Shown here: piece after piece, positions 46,694-59,406 of the stretch
Layout of the letters: each line of letters starts with the position of its first letter
Position numbering within the stretch: position 1 is the stretch's first letter
Assembly: GCF_002335525.1 (NCBI RefSeq)
Contig: NZ_BDUF01000007.1
Span: forward strand, 33,751-97,750
Origin: Effusibacillus lacus
GTDB taxonomy: Bacteria > Bacillota > Bacilli > Tumebacillales > Effusibacillaceae
Direction of reading: 5' to 3'
Length of the DNA stretch: 64,000 nt
Notes under the pieces: model-generated
The model's database searches: none
Seen by the model: the letters and a program-made list of their open reading frames with translations, nothing else
Told to the model about the DNA's origin: nothing
Made by a program: the position numbers and the translations under genes

Positions 46694-46993
46694 AAAAAGC
46701 CCCCGCCGCCAGACAATGTCTGGGACGAGAGCCTTATCTCCCGTGGTGCCACCCAACTTCGACCGCTGGTGAACAAGCATGTCAATTGCCACACGCAACG
46801 GTCCTCTTTCATCTGTAACGGGATGACCCGGAGCCGCTTAATCCGAACCCATGATCTCGTTTGACGGCCCGCTTGGAGAGGGATTCGCAGAAACTCCAGA
46901 CCGGTTCGCAGCGGCCACCGGCTCTCTGAACTGAAGGATTCTGGTACTTGTTCTCCTCATCGCATTTCATCATAGAACAAACACCCAAACGGT
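46694..46993 (-). promoter_or_regulatory. T-box riboswitch of serS
   Basis: The minus strand has the T-box sequence GGGTGGCACCACGG (46755-46742). It also has an overlapping terminator whose arms (46734-46717 and 46715-46698) are followed by TTTTT. Upstream is Stem I with an AGTA (loop E) element; just above a GGAGA/TCTCC base helix lies a TCC serine codon (46882-46880), the likely specifier. Uncharged tRNA-Ser should stabilise the antiterminator and raise serS expression. Confidence 0.9.
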
Positions 46994-46999
46994 TTTGCC

Positions 47000-47029
47000 A
47001 GTATACCACATTTTGAATTACGAATTCAA
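47000..47029 (-). promoter_or_regulatory. serS promoter
   Basis: TTGAAT, 18-base spacer, TATACT on the minus strand; the -35 lies in the end of pdxT. It starts transcription just before the T-box leader. Confidence 0.7.
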
Positions 47030-47608
47030 TTTTACACTCTCTCGAACCATATCAACAAAATATTGGTGCAAACGGACATCATCCGTCAATTCCGGATGAA
47101 ACGACGTACCGAGCAGATTGTCCTGTCTGGCGGCCACAATCCGATTCTGATAAGTTGACAGAATCTCGACACCCGGACCCACTTCCATGATGTGGGGGGC
47201 CCGAATGAATACTGCGCGATAAGGTTCTCCTTCCAGACCTTTTATTGTGAGATCCGTTTCAAAGCTTTCGCGCTGGCGGCCAAAGGAATTGCGATCCACT
47301 AGGGCATCCATGACCCCCAGATGGGCCCAGTCCTGACCGTGAATCCGGTTCGCCAACAGGATCAGGCCGGCACAAGTGCCAAACATGGGAGTTCCGGATT
47401 TGGCCATCTCCCGAATCGGTTCCATCAACTCATACTGGTTCATCAGTTTTCCAATGGTCGTGCTTTCGCCGCCGGGAAGAACCAAACCGTCTAGATCTGC
47501 CAGATCCTCCTTGCGCTTTACCGCCACAACTTCTTCGGCACCCGCTTGCCGCAAGCTTTTAATATGTTCCGTAACCGCGCCCTGGAGCGCCAATACGCCA
47601 ATTTTCAT
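47018..47608 (-). CDS. pdxT: Pyridoxal 5'-phosphate synthase glutaminase subunit PdxT
   Basis: The 196 aa class I glutaminase feeds ammonia to PdxS. It begins [17 protein letters not shown], with [12 protein letters not shown] near 46, the nucleophile Cys in [11 protein letters not shown] near 78, and the His-Glu pair in [11 protein letters not shown] near 170. ATG start 16 bases after pdxS. Confidence 0.97.
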   Translation of the reverse strand: MKIGVLALQGAVTEHIKSLRQAGAEEVVAVKRKEDLADLDGLVLPGGESTTIGKLMNQYELMEPIREMAKSGTPMFGTCAGLILLANRIHGQDWAHLGVMDALVDRNSFGRQRESFETDLTIKGLEGEPYRAVFIRAPHIMEVGPGVEILSTYQNRIVAARQDNLLGTSFHPELTDDVRLHQYFVDMVRESVKLNS

Positions 47609-47623
47609 TTACAGGTCGGCCTC

Positions 47624-48505
47624 CTACCAGCCGCGTTCCGCCATGCGCTCGTTTGCCCCAAGGGTCGACAATTCAATCCCCTTCATGGCACCCCCGAGAT
47701 TCTTGGAAAGTTCGCCAATGAGTTTGTAATCCTGATAGTGAGTGGTCGCTTGTACGATTGCTTTGGCAAACTTGGCCGGATTTTCCGATTTGAAGATCCC
47801 GGATCCCACAAATACGCCATCAGAGCCGAGATGCATCATCAATGCCGCATCTGCAGGAGTAGCCACGCCGCCGGCTGCAAAGTTTACAACAGGAAGCTTG
47901 CCGAGCTTCTTCACTTCCAGAAGCAATTCATAAGGCGCTCCCAGATTCTTCGCTTCAAAAACCAGTTCGTCCTCCGACATGTTCTGAACCTTGCGGATCT
48001 GTGCCTGCATGGTGCGCTGATGTTTCACCGCTTCCACAATGTTGCCGGTGCCAGGCTCCCCTTTGGTCCGAATCATCGATGCGCCCTCCGCAATACGACG
48101 AAGCGCTTCTCCCAGATCACGAGCACCGCAGACAAAAGGAACAGTAAACTCTTTCTTGTTGATATGGAACTTATCATCCGCAGGCGTCAATACTTCCGAT
48201 TCATCAATATAGTCAACGCCAAGCGCTTCCAGCACTTTTGCTTCCACATAATGGCCAATGCGCGCTTTTGCCATTACGGGAATGGATACAGCATTCATTA
48301 CTTCTTCTATAATTGTCGGATCGGCCATGCGCGCAACTCCGCCTGCGGCGCGAATGTCTGCGGGCACCCGTTCCAGTGCCATAACCGCAACCGCGCCTGC
48401 CTCCTCCGCAATCTTTGCTTGCTCAGCGTTGACAACGTCCATGATGACGCCGCCTTTTTGCATCTCAGCCATCCCACGCTTAACTCGGGAAGTACCGACT
48501 TCCAT
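47624..48505 (-). CDS. pdxS: Pyridoxal 5'-phosphate synthase subunit PdxS
   Basis: The 293 aa TIM-barrel synthase builds PLP from ribose 5-phosphate, glyceraldehyde 3-phosphate and ammonia. Hallmarks: [18 protein letters not shown], the catalytic Lys in [12 protein letters not shown] near 81, [15 protein letters not shown] near 149 and [17 protein letters not shown]. The ATG at 48505 has GAGGAGTGG upstream. PLP from PdxST would serve the decarboxylase at 33-34 kb among others. Confidence 0.97.
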   Translation of the reverse strand: MEVGTSRVKRGMAEMQKGGVIMDVVNAEQAKIAEEAGAVAVMALERVPADIRAAGGVARMADPTIIEEVMNAVSIPVMAKARIGHYVEAKVLEALGVDYIDESEVLTPADDKFHINKKEFTVPFVCGARDLGEALRRIAEGASMIRTKGEPGTGNIVEAVKHQRTMQAQIRKVQNMSEDELVFEAKNLGAPYELLLEVKKLGKLPVVNFAAGGVATPADAALMMHLGSDGVFVGSGIFKSENPAKFAKAIVQATTHYQDYKLIGELSKNLGGAMKGIELSTLGANERMAERGW

Positions 48506-48593
48506 TGACCCCACTCCTCTATTGCTTAAAAAATTTGATCTTTTCTATTTTAACGTACCCTTCCTGGAAGAACAACCTTTCATGTCTTACCTT

Positions 48594-48743
48594 TTACTTC
48601 TGCTTTTCCTGTTCGTCGAGTCCTTCTTCCCGTCTCATCCTGCGCAGGAACGCCCGAAACATGAAGAATCCACCCGGCAGAATCAGAACAATCAGGATGG
48701 TATTGATAACAATCCACCATATCGGATCGATTCCGGAACCCAT
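48594..48743 (-). CDS. Short single-pass membrane protein
   Basis: A 49 aa ORF: MGSGIDPIWWIVINTILIVL leads a single hydrophobic helix ending ILPGGFFMF, followed by a charged tail (RAFLRRMRREEGLDEQEKQK). An AAGGTGA SD lies 5 bases upstream of the ATG. It sits 18 bases after dacA and 88 bases before pdxS in the same direction. No family is recognised; SD, hydrophobic profile and context make it credible. Confidence 0.65.
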   Translation of the reverse strand: MGSGIDPIWWIVINTILIVLILPGGFFMFRAFLRRMRREEGLDEQEKQK

Positions 48744-48761
48744 CGTCTTCACCTTCGCCCA

Positions 48762-49955
48762 TTAATTAAAAAGCCCTGAAATGCTGTTGGAAATGCTTGC
48801 ATACACTTTGCGGAAGAAGAGGCGGAGCCAGCTTCCCTTTTCGACCTCCTGGGTTGAAACCAAATCTACGGAGCTCAGGACTTTTCCGTCTTTGACCTGT
48901 TGCAGTTGGCCCAGTATCTGGCCTTTGCCAAAGGGAGCTTCCACCTGGTGCCACACATATTTGGTTTGCACCGCTTGTTCCTCTCCATTTTTTACTGCCA
49001 CGTAGAGATCTTGTGCAGGTGCTGCTTCCACTTCCGGTTTGACCGCGTTGACCACAATCGCTTTTTCCGCAACCGGTTTGCCTTTCTCGGCAACCTTCTT
49101 GAATGAGAAGTTTTTATAGCCATAATCCAGCAATTTGGTGGTATCTTCTTGCCGTTGCAGGTCGCTCTTGGCGCCCAAGATGACACCGATCAAGCGGTTG
49201 CCTCCACGTTCTGCGGTACTTACGAGACAGTAGCCCGCTTCGTCGGTAAAACCGGTTTTCAATCCGTCCATTCCTTCATACTTGCCAATCAGTAGATTGG
49301 TATTTTCAATCTTGTTCTTGCCGCCCCGGATTTCAAAGCTTTTGATTCTGGTCATCTCAAGAATTTCCGGGTGCTTCGTAATCAATTCTCTGGCCAAAAT
49401 CGCCAAATCGGCAGCCGTTGTGTAATGGTCCGGATGATGAAGACCGTTGGAATTGGCAAAGTGTGTTGCGTTCATCCCCAACTCTTTTGCCTTCTCATTC
49501 ATCTTCTGGACAAACGCCTGCTCGCTTCCCGCGATGAATATGGCAAGTGCAGTGGAAGCGTCGTTGCCTGACGGAACTGCAACAAACTCAAGCATTTCTT
49601 TCACGGTGAATTTCTCTTTGGGATCCAGCCAAACGCTGGAGCCTTCAATATTGTAGGCTTCCAGAGGAACGGGCACAATATCGGTCATTTTCTTCTGTCC
49701 GGATTTGACCGCTTCCAGGGTCAGCAGCATCGTCATAATCTTGGTGGTGCTTGCGGGAAAACGTTTGTCGTTTTCGCCTTTTGCATACAGGTATTGACCC
49801 GATTTGATGTCCACCAACAACGCAACAGGCGCTTGAATATCGGGTCCTTCAGCTGCAACAGCCGGTCTGGGAGCGGCAATCATGGATGAAACGGCTACAG
49901 TCACTGCTACGGCAAAACTGAGTATCTTGCTTGTCCACTTTCTTTTCCCTAGCAT
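48762..49955 (-). CDS. dacA: D-alanyl-D-alanine carboxypeptidase (PBP5-type) DacA
   Basis: The 397 aa serine DD-carboxypeptidase trims the terminal D-Ala of peptidoglycan. It has a Sec signal peptide (cleavage near VAA-EG, residue 35) and the three active-site motifs: STTK near 69, SGN near 129 and KTG (GLKTGF) near 234. A C-terminal PBP5-C domain and a terminal amphipathic helix that anchors it to the membrane follow. It follows guaB, as in B. subtilis. Confidence 0.96.
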   Translation of the reverse strand: MLGKRKWTSKILSFAVAVTVAVSSMIAAPRPAVAAEGPDIQAPVALLVDIKSGQYLYAKGENDKRFPASTTKIMTMLLTLEAVKSGQKKMTDIVPVPLEAYNIEGSSVWLDPKEKFTVKEMLEFVAVPSGNDASTALAIFIAGSEQAFVQKMNEKAKELGMNATHFANSNGLHHPDHYTTAADLAILARELITKHPEILEMTRIKSFEIRGGKNKIENTNLLIGKYEGMDGLKTGFTDEAGYCLVSTAERGGNRLIGVILGAKSDLQRQEDTTKLLDYGYKNFSFKKVAEKGKPVAEKAIVVNAVKPEVEAAPAQDLYVAVKNGEEQAVQTKYVWHQVEAPFGKGQILGQLQQVKDGKVLSSVDLVSTQEVEKGSWLRLFFRKVYASISNSISGLFN

Positions 49956-50013
49956 GCGGATCTCCTCTCATAATAACTAATGCCAATTATACCACACCCC
50001 GAAAAATATGAAA

Positions 50014-50036
50014 AAGACGAGGGATTCTCCCTCGTC

Positions 50037-50038
<2 letters not shown>
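50014..50038 (-). terminator. Terminator after guaB
   Basis: Perfect 11-bp stem AAGACGAGGGA/TCCCTCGTCTT with a 3-base loop, then TTTCATATTTTTC on the minus strand. It overlaps the guaB stop. Confidence 0.88.
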
Positions 50039-51497
<1,459 letters not shown>

Positions 51498-51549
51498 TCA
51501 GTTCCTCCTTTTTTGCATAGATTTCAGAATGCCCGTAGATATTATGCCT

Positions 51550-51580
51550 AGTTTAACAAAGGGGGTTGAACGGGTCAACC
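51550..51580 (-). promoter_or_regulatory. guaB promoter with overlapping palindrome
   Basis: TTGACC (51578-51573), 17-base spacer, TAAACT (51555-51550) on the minus strand. A perfect palindrome GGTTGA-ACGGG-TCAACC (51564-51580) covers the -35 box. It is 35 bases upstream of yaaC on the other strand, so a bound protein could affect both genes. Confidence 0.65.
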
Positions 51581-51614
51581 ACTTGCAACGGTCTCTGGTT
51601 TAGGAGGTTCTTCC

Positions 51615-52649
51615 ATGCAAAAAGTGATGCGAATTCGCACCGAGGAGCCTTACCGAAAAATGTGGGACACCTTTGTTTATTTTGAAAGTGAACAAACTGC
51701 CAACCGGTATTTGCGAGAACAATATGAGAGGCTGAACCTGCCGGATCCTCAACGTTCGGCCTATCATGCGACACCGAAGCTGATTTTCGGCATCAAACAG
51801 GCCCGGCAATACTACCGGGCAGCCGAGTCCTGCGACATTATGACAAAGCCTTTGCTGCTTTACTATGGAATGATGAGCCTGGCCCGGGCATTTATTGCAT
51901 CCCGCAATCCCGATTATCCGACCACCACCAGTGTTTTGAAGCACGGGCTTTCCACGCGGAAATTGAAGCGCGAGTCCTATTGTTTTATTCAGGACGAGAT
52001 TCGTGTACAAAAAGACGGTTTGTTCGTGGTCCTTCACGATATGCTTGGCGGGAGCCGGTTTTCAGACCGGCAGCGGGTCGTGATGAAAGATTTGTTGTCT
52101 GTACTGCCCGAATTAATGAGCAGTTATGAACGTCTGTATGGCCCCCCTTCCGTTTGTGAAATTGATCAGGCAGAGTGTTCAAACGGTCGCTATTGGGATT
52201 TGCCCAGGTGGATTTTGCAGTCCGGACAGCATACGCGGGAAGAGTTTCTCGGAATGCTCAACCGCATGTATCCGGAGCAGGTCTTGCCCGACCAGGGACC
52301 TGTTTTTTCCTTGGCGGAATCCGATCCTCCCGGCAGGCTTCATATCCATCATACTGTTCCCGTGACGACTCATCCGCTGATGATAGGAGATCTATCCGGA
52401 CGCGCCTATATAAGGTATCCGCTGACCGGGGATTTTCTGATTCCGGAGATTAGTCTGCACTTTATGGTGATGTTCGTTTTGGGAATGCTATGCCGGTATG
52501 AAACAGAGCGCTGGGGCGAGATGATCCTGACCTTCCTGTCGCAGGATATTTATTTGATCAACGAATTTCTCAATTTGTCCATGCGCAAATTTCCGAATCT
52601 GATATTAAACCAGTTGTTTGGTGAACAATATATATTCTACAACGTGTAA
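51615..52649 (+). CDS. yaaC: YaaC family protein
   Basis: The 344 aa protein belongs to the YaaC family, named for a B. subtilis gene beside guaB. Visible: YRKMWDTFVYFESEQTAN at the start, LLLYYGMMSLARAFIAS near 80 and a C-terminus WGEMILTFLSQDIYLINEFL. There is no recognisable catalytic motif, signal peptide or transmembrane segment; it is mostly helical. An AGGAGGTT SD precedes the ATG. It is the first gene of a plus-strand operon with a polyprenyl synthase 12 bases after it. Function unknown. Confidence 0.9.
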   Translation: MQKVMRIRTEEPYRKMWDTFVYFESEQTANRYLREQYERLNLPDPQRSAYHATPKLIFGIKQARQYYRAAESCDIMTKPLLLYYGMMSLARAFIASRNPDYPTTTSVLKHGLSTRKLKRESYCFIQDEIRVQKDGLFVVLHDMLGGSRFSDRQRVVMKDLLSVLPELMSSYERLYGPPSVCEIDQAECSNGRYWDLPRWILQSGQHTREEFLGMLNRMYPEQVLPDQGPVFSLAESDPPGRLHIHHTVPVTTHPLMIGDLSGRAYIRYPLTGDFLIPEISLHFMVMFVLGMLCRYETERWGEMILTFLSQDIYLINEFLNLSMRKFPNLILNQLFGEQYIFYNV

Positions 52650-52661
52650 GGGGGGCCAAAT

Positions 52662-53528
52662 TTGAATCATCCGTTGTTGCCGGAAGTGAGTAAGGAAATG
52701 CAGAAAGTGCTTTCGACCGGGAATCCGGTACTGGCCCCCATTGTTCGTTATTTGTTGGATACCCAAGGGAAGGGTACAAGACCGCTGCTTGTGCTGCTTA
52801 CCGGCGACATCGTGTCGGCTCCGGTCCAAAATTCGGTTCGCATGGCTGTTGCCGTTGAACTCCTGCATATGGCCTCTCTTGTCCATGATGATATTGTGGA
52901 TCAGTCTGATCTTCGCCGAAGCCGGGCTGCCATTCACAAACAATGGGGTGAAGGAGCGGCCGTGCTGCTTGGGGATTATCTGTTTGGCAAGATGCTGAAT
53001 GTGATCAGTTCCTATCCGTCGATAATCTCCTGTTTTGCAGACGTGATCCAGAATCTTGTAGACGGGGAGTTTATGCAGGCCAGTCAACTTCATAACCCCT
53101 GGTTGACGGAAGAAGAGTATCTGCGACGAATCTCTCTCAAGACAGCCACTTTCATCGCCGCCTGCTGCAAGGTCAGTAGTCTGGCGGAAGGTCGTCAGGA
53201 TCTGACGGAAGCTCTTGGCAACTTTGGCCATTCCCTTGGAATGGCCTATCAACTGCTGGACGACCTGCAGGATTTTCTGGAATCTCCTTCCGCCCTGGGC
53301 AAACCGGTGAGGCAGGATCTAACAAACGGCATCTATACGCTTCCTTATCTTCGTTCCATTCCTTACACCCAATCGCTTGCCACCCATTACATACAAAAAT
53401 CAATTTCCAGCCTTTCCGGGCTGCCCCCTTCCAGAGCCAAAGCCGGTCTCATCCGGTTTGCCCTGAACATAAAGAAAAAGATTGATCAACTTCAGGAGGG
53501 AATCTTGCATGTTCCTTCAATCGATTAA
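52662..53528 (+). CDS. Polyprenyl diphosphate synthase family protein
   Basis: The 288 aa protein is a trans-isoprenyl diphosphate synthase. It has GKGTRP at 36-41, the first Asp-rich motif DDIVD at 76-80 and the second, DDLQD, at 200-204, so both Mg sites are intact. Residues at positions 4 and 5 before the first motif are small (Ser, Ala), which favours a long-chain product. The TTG start has GGGGGG upstream. Shorter than usual long-chain synthases (about 320 aa). It overlaps the UbiA gene by 20 bases. Product and chain length unknown. Confidence 0.85.
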   Translation: MNHPLLPEVSKEMQKVLSTGNPVLAPIVRYLLDTQGKGTRPLLVLLTGDIVSAPVQNSVRMAVAVELLHMASLVHDDIVDQSDLRRSRAAIHKQWGEGAAVLLGDYLFGKMLNVISSYPSIISCFADVIQNLVDGEFMQASQLHNPWLTEEEYLRRISLKTATFIAACCKVSSLAEGRQDLTEALGNFGHSLGMAYQLLDDLQDFLESPSALGKPVRQDLTNGIYTLPYLRSIPYTQSLATHYIQKSISSLSGLPPSRAKAGLIRFALNIKKKIDQLQEGILHVPSID

Positions 53529-54438
53529 AGGCGTTGTAACGCTGATCCGAATCGTACCCGTGCTTTCATGGAGTTTCTGTGCGATCATTCTGTCTGTCGG
53601 ATTTGCCGTGCATGATCTGAAGGGATTTGGTTCCCTGTCCTGGCCTGTGGTTGGGATCCTGTTGACCGGCTCCCTTCTCTTGCAGGGGATTGTGGCTCAT
53701 GCATTCAACGACAGGACGGATTGGCAATCCGGAACGGATCGGCATTCTCCCGGCATTTTGTCCGGGGGCAGCAAGGTAATCCCCAAAGGACTTTATTCCG
53801 ACAGGCAGCTGTTGCTGGTTGGCACCCTCGGCCTAATTGCTGCCGCAGGGCTCGGATTCTACCTGAGCCGGGTAACCTCGAACCTTGTCTGGATTTTTAT
53901 AGCAATCGGCATGTGGTCAGCCATCGCCTACACAACCGGACCCTTGAAACTGGCTTATTACCCTTTGGCAGGGGAATGGTTGGCCGCCTTTCCCGCAATG
54001 GCCGCTTGTTCCCTTGGAACTTATTATGTATTGACGGGCTCCATTTCGATTTCAATTGTTTGGGCTTCCGTCATTCATTCCCTCTTGTGCACCGCATGGC
54101 TGATGCAGCATCATTTGAGCGATATTGATTCGGATTTGCAGGCCAGCCCGCGCAAACTGACAACTCCTGCATATGTAGCCATGCGCTGGGGAAAGAAATA
54201 TACCCCTCATGTGGCAGCGGCTTATTTTTTGCTGGCGGCTTTCGTCAGTATTATGGCTACTCTGGGGGTACACAGGATTTTCATCTTTTCACTGGTTTGT
54301 TCCTTGCTCGGCGCTCTAGCCGCCTGGAATACCAATCCCCGAAACATCGGGAATATTACCTTCAACCAGATAAAGATGATTGCGGTGACGATCGTGCATA
54401 CGTTGATCCTGTTTGGATTTGAGGTGATAACCTACTAG
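53509..54438 (+). CDS. UbiA family prenyltransferase
   Basis: The 309 aa integral membrane protein has about eight hydrophobic segments. Two Asp-rich motifs hold the prenyl diphosphate: NDRTDWQSGTD near 67-77 and LSDIDSD in the second half. UbiA enzymes attach polyprenyl chains to acceptors such as naphthoquinone precursors, heme, lipids or sugars. Neither motif spacing nor neighbours identify the acceptor; no methyltransferase or menaquinone gene is near. The ATG at 53509 has GGAGGGAA upstream and lies within the end of the synthase gene, so substrate supply and use are coupled. Confidence 0.85.
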   Translation: MFLQSIKGVVTLIRIVPVLSWSFCAIILSVGFAVHDLKGFGSLSWPVVGILLTGSLLLQGIVAHAFNDRTDWQSGTDRHSPGILSGGSKVIPKGLYSDRQLLLVGTLGLIAAAGLGFYLSRVTSNLVWIFIAIGMWSAIAYTTGPLKLAYYPLAGEWLAAFPAMAACSLGTYYVLTGSISISIVWASVIHSLLCTAWLMQHHLSDIDSDLQASPRKLTTPAYVAMRWGKKYTPHVAAAYFLLAAFVSIMATLGVHRIFIFSLVCSLLGALAAWNTNPRNIGNITFNQIKMIAVTIVHTLILFGFEVITY

Positions 54439-54460
54439 ACCTCACCCGGCAACAAACAAT

Positions 54461-54499
54461 AAACCTTTTGTCGGCAGGGTGCTTCCCGACAAAAGGTTT
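54461..54499. terminator. Bidirectional terminator between ubiA-like gene and gyrA
   Basis: Perfect 14-bp stem AAACCTTTTGTCGG/CCGACAAAAGGTTT with an 11-base loop and TTGTATT beyond on the plus strand, TATTGTTTG on the minus strand. Confidence 0.9.
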
Positions 54500-54521
54500 T
54501 TGTATTCACGGTATTATCGGT

Positions 54522-56978
54522 TTAAGGTGTTTCTTCCATGTCGCCCTCGTCGTCGTCCTCGTTGGATACAACGCGCGCCACGGTAGACACTTCTTCATCC
54601 TCCCGCAAGGTGATCAGCTTGACCCCTTGGGTGTATCGGCCCTGTTCGGAAATCTCTTTGTTGCGGATACGGATGACCACGCCGGTATTGGTGATGATCA
54701 TCAATTCCTCGTCAGGAGACACCACTTTCAGTCCGACCACATGGCCGTTCTTCTCGGTTACGTTAATTGTCTTGATTCCCTTGCCGCCGCGGGTTTGCAA
54801 GCGGTAATCCGCTTCACCGGTCCGTTTTCCGAATCCGCGGGAAGTTACAGCCAGTACGTCATAGCCAGGTTCAATGATGTCCATGTCAATCACGTAATCG
54901 TCTTCCCTCAGCGTGATGCCGCGAACCCCCGTTGCGGCACGTCCCATTGGCCGGACATCGCTTTCTTTAAAGCGAATCGACATGCCATTGCGCGTTCCCA
55001 TGATGATCTCCCGGTTGCCATCCGTCATTCGGACGCCAAACAGTTCGTCATCTTCCCGGATGGTAAGCGCGATCAGACCGCCCTTGCGGATGTTGGCAAA
55101 TTCGGTGAGAGGTGTCTTCTTTACGACCCCTTTGCGGGTGGCCATGAACAGATACTGCCCGTCCGTAATTTCCTTCAGCGGAACCACAGCCGAGATCGTC
55201 TCTCCTTGTTCAATGTTCAGCAGGTTGATGATCGGCGTCCCTTTGGCCGCCCGGCCAAACTCGGGAACCTCATACGCTTTCAGTCGGTACACTTTCCCCT
55301 TATTCGTAAAGAACAAGATGTAGTTATGGGAAGAGGTGATAAACAAATGTTCGACAAAATCCTCTTCCTTGGTCCCCATGGCGGTGACACCCCGTCCGCC
55401 CCGACGCTGGCTCTTATAGGTAGATGCGGGCAAGCGCTTCACGTATCCCGCGTGGGTAATCGTAACCACTACATCCTCCTGCGGGATCAGATCTTCCATG
55501 TCAATTTCGCCTTCGGCAGCCACGATCTGTGAACGGCGGTCATCTCCAAACCGTTCTTTGATCTCTGTGATTTCCTCACGAATGACATTCATCAACTTGG
55601 CTTCATCTGCCAGGATTTCTTTCAAATGGGCGATCAGTTTCATCAGTTCATTGTACTCGGCCTCTATTTTGTCCCGTTCGAGTCCTGTTAACCGGCGGAG
55701 ACGCATATCAAGAATTGCTTGTGCCTGTTCGGTCGAAAGGCCAAACTTGCTCATCAAACCGTTCCGGGCGTCTTCATCCGTCTTGGAAGCGCGGATCAGA
55801 GCGATTACTTCGTCAATGTGATCCAGGGCAATCCGCAAGCCTTCCAAAATGTGCGCCCGCGCTTCCGCTTTGTTCAGATCGAACTGTGTGCGGCGGCGGA
55901 TGACTTCTTTCTGGTGCATCAGATAATAATAAAGCGTGTCACGAAGGTTGAGAACCTTCGGCTCACCATTCACCAGCGCCAGCATATTCACTCCGAAGGA
56001 AGTTTGGAGCGGAGTGTGTTTGTACAAGTTGTTCAATACAACCTGAGGTTTTACATCCCGGCGCAGTTCAATGACAACCCGGATTCCGTTGCGGTTGGAC
56101 TCATCCCGCAGGTCGGTAATGCCGTCAATCTGCTTATCCCGGACAAGTTCCGCAATCCGCTCCACCAAGCGAGCCTTGTTGACCTGATAAGGAATCTCCT
56201 TGACGATGATCTGGGCTTTGCCGTTCTTTGTTTCTTCAATTTCCGTAACCGCCCTCATAATAATGGATCCACGGCCGGTCTCAAACGCTTTGCGAATGCC
56301 ATCCCGTCCCAGGATGAGAGCACCCGTCGGAAAATCAGGACCCTTCACAACCTCCATCAGGTCATATACAGTCGCTTCCGGTTTGTCAATCAACATCAGC
56401 ACGCCATCGATAACTTCACGCAGGTTATGGGGCGGAATGTTTGTTGCCATTCCAACCGCAATCCCGGAAGAACCGTTAACCAGCAGGTTGGGGTACCGGG
56501 AAGGCAGAACCAGCGGCTCTTTCTCACTTCCGTCGTAGTTGGGCCCGAAATCAACCGTTTCTTTGTTGATGTCACGAAGCAGTTCCATTGCAATATGGGA
56601 CATGCGGGATTCCGTATACCGCATTGCTGCCGCCGCGTCTCCGTCGATCGAACCGAAGTTTCCATGCCCGTCCACAAGCAGGTAACGGGTAGAAAAGTCC
56701 TGTGCCATTCGCACAAGAGAATCATATACCGCAGAGTCTCCGTGGGGATGGTATTTACCGAGTACGTCCCCGACAATTCGGGCAGACTTTCTATATGGTT
56801 TGTCAGGTGTGTTGCCTGCTTCATACATGGCATAGAGAATCCGGCGGTGAACCGGTTTCAGTCCGTCTCGAACATCCGGAATCGCACGGCTGACAATAAC
56901 GCTCATCGCATAGTCCAAGAAGGAATTACGCAGTTCATGACTCAGATCAATAGGTAAGACTTTGCCTGTTTCCGGCAT
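54522..56978 (-). CDS. gyrA: DNA gyrase subunit A
   Basis: The 818 aa subunit holds the DNA-breaking domain: [20 protein letters not shown] near 25-45, the catalytic Tyr in [10 protein letters not shown] near 122 and the [15 protein letters not shown] GyrA box near 525 ([10 protein letters not shown]). Six C-terminal beta-pinwheel blades follow, and an acidic tail closes the protein. The quinolone-determining region reads [15 protein letters not shown]. It follows gyrB in a normal gyrBA arrangement. ATG with GGAGGGAA upstream. Confidence 0.98.
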   Translation of the reverse strand: MPETGKVLPIDLSHELRNSFLDYAMSVIVSRAIPDVRDGLKPVHRRILYAMYEAGNTPDKPYRKSARIVGDVLGKYHPHGDSAVYDSLVRMAQDFSTRYLLVDGHGNFGSIDGDAAAAMRYTESRMSHIAMELLRDINKETVDFGPNYDGSEKEPLVLPSRYPNLLVNGSSGIAVGMATNIPPHNLREVIDGVLMLIDKPEATVYDLMEVVKGPDFPTGALILGRDGIRKAFETGRGSIIMRAVTEIEETKNGKAQIIVKEIPYQVNKARLVERIAELVRDKQIDGITDLRDESNRNGIRVVIELRRDVKPQVVLNNLYKHTPLQTSFGVNMLALVNGEPKVLNLRDTLYYYLMHQKEVIRRRTQFDLNKAEARAHILEGLRIALDHIDEVIALIRASKTDEDARNGLMSKFGLSTEQAQAILDMRLRRLTGLERDKIEAEYNELMKLIAHLKEILADEAKLMNVIREEITEIKERFGDDRRSQIVAAEGEIDMEDLIPQEDVVVTITHAGYVKRLPASTYKSQRRGGRGVTAMGTKEEDFVEHLFITSSHNYILFFTNKGKVYRLKAYEVPEFGRAAKGTPIINLLNIEQGETISAVVPLKEITDGQYLFMATRKGVVKKTPLTEFANIRKGGLIALTIREDDELFGVRMTDGNREIIMGTRNGMSIRFKESDVRPMGRAATGVRGITLREDDYVIDMDIIEPGYDVLAVTSRGFGKRTGEADYRLQTRGGKGIKTINVTEKNGHVVGLKVVSPDEELMIITNTGVVIRIRNKEISEQGRYTQGVKLITLREDEEVSTVARVVSNEDDDEGDMEETP

Positions 56979-57032
56979 TCGTTTCCCTCCAATTTCATGG
57001 AGCCCCCAACAACTTCAATATTTATTTGGGGC

Positions 57033-57083
57033 CCCCGCAAAGTACTCGGAATAAGCTTCGAAGCTCCTCGTCACTTTGTGGGG
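57033..57083 (-). other. Hairpin between gyrB and gyrA
   Basis: Arms CCCCACAAAGT and ACTTTGCGGGG pair with one mismatch and enclose a second hairpin AGCTTCGAAGCT. There is no T run after it, so it may set relative expression or RNA stability rather than end transcription. Confidence 0.55.
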
Positions 57084-57089
57084 TATTTT

Positions 57090-59009
<1,920 letters not shown>

Positions 59010-59059
59010 TTATCATACCAATAAATTTTACCATATTACCCGATTTAAACGCAAAAAAA

Positions 59060-59079
59060 CAGGATCAATCTGAATCCTG
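59060..59079 (-). terminator. Terminator after remB
   Basis: CAGGAT/ATCCTG stem with an 8-base loop, then seven T on the minus strand. It ends the dnaN-yaaA-recF-remB unit before gyrB. Confidence 0.75.
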
Positions 59080-59118
59080 ATGTCATAGAGCACGCCGTGT
59101 GCATGCAGTTGGTCTACC

Positions 59119-59376
59119 TTATCTTTCGTCAAGTTCTGCCACAAAACCTGCACGTTTCTTTAGCGTTAAGGATGAAATCGGCGAGAAATACACTTTGCGG
59201 TTGGTTACCACAAACGACTTGCTTTCGTTTTCATCAATCACCACAATGAAACCTTCTTCTTCGGCCACGTTCAGAAATTCCCGGGTGGCATCCGCCGACT
59301 CTTTCATTTTCAAATCAAAGATGGCAATGACTTCTTTGCTCGGTACCATTACGTCTCCGCCCAAATGGATAAACAT
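59119..59376 (-). CDS. remB: Extracellular matrix regulator RemB (DUF370)
   Basis: The 85 aa protein matches the RemA/RemB family: MFIHLGGDVMVPSKEVIAIF at the start, SFVVTNRKVYFSPISSLTL in the second half. Members bind DNA and control matrix genes or osmoprotection. In B. subtilis remB (yaaB) has the same spot between recF and gyrB. The ATG has GAAAGGAGGGG upstream. Confidence 0.94.
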   Translation of the reverse strand: MFIHLGGDVMVPSKEVIAIFDLKMKESADATREFLNVAEEEGFIVVIDENESKSFVVTNRKVYFSPISSLTLKKRAGFVAELDER

Positions 59377-59406
59377 TCGCCTTCCCCTCCTTTCATGGAG
59401 AATCTC

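Noticed and set aside
48580..48762. 60-codon minus-strand frame between dacA and pdxS
   Set aside because: The overlapping 49-codon frame in another phase has a better SD spacing, a clear membrane helix and is preferred.
55719..56957. 412-codon plus-strand open frame
   Set aside because: Antisense shadow of gyrA, rich in residues produced by reversed codons.
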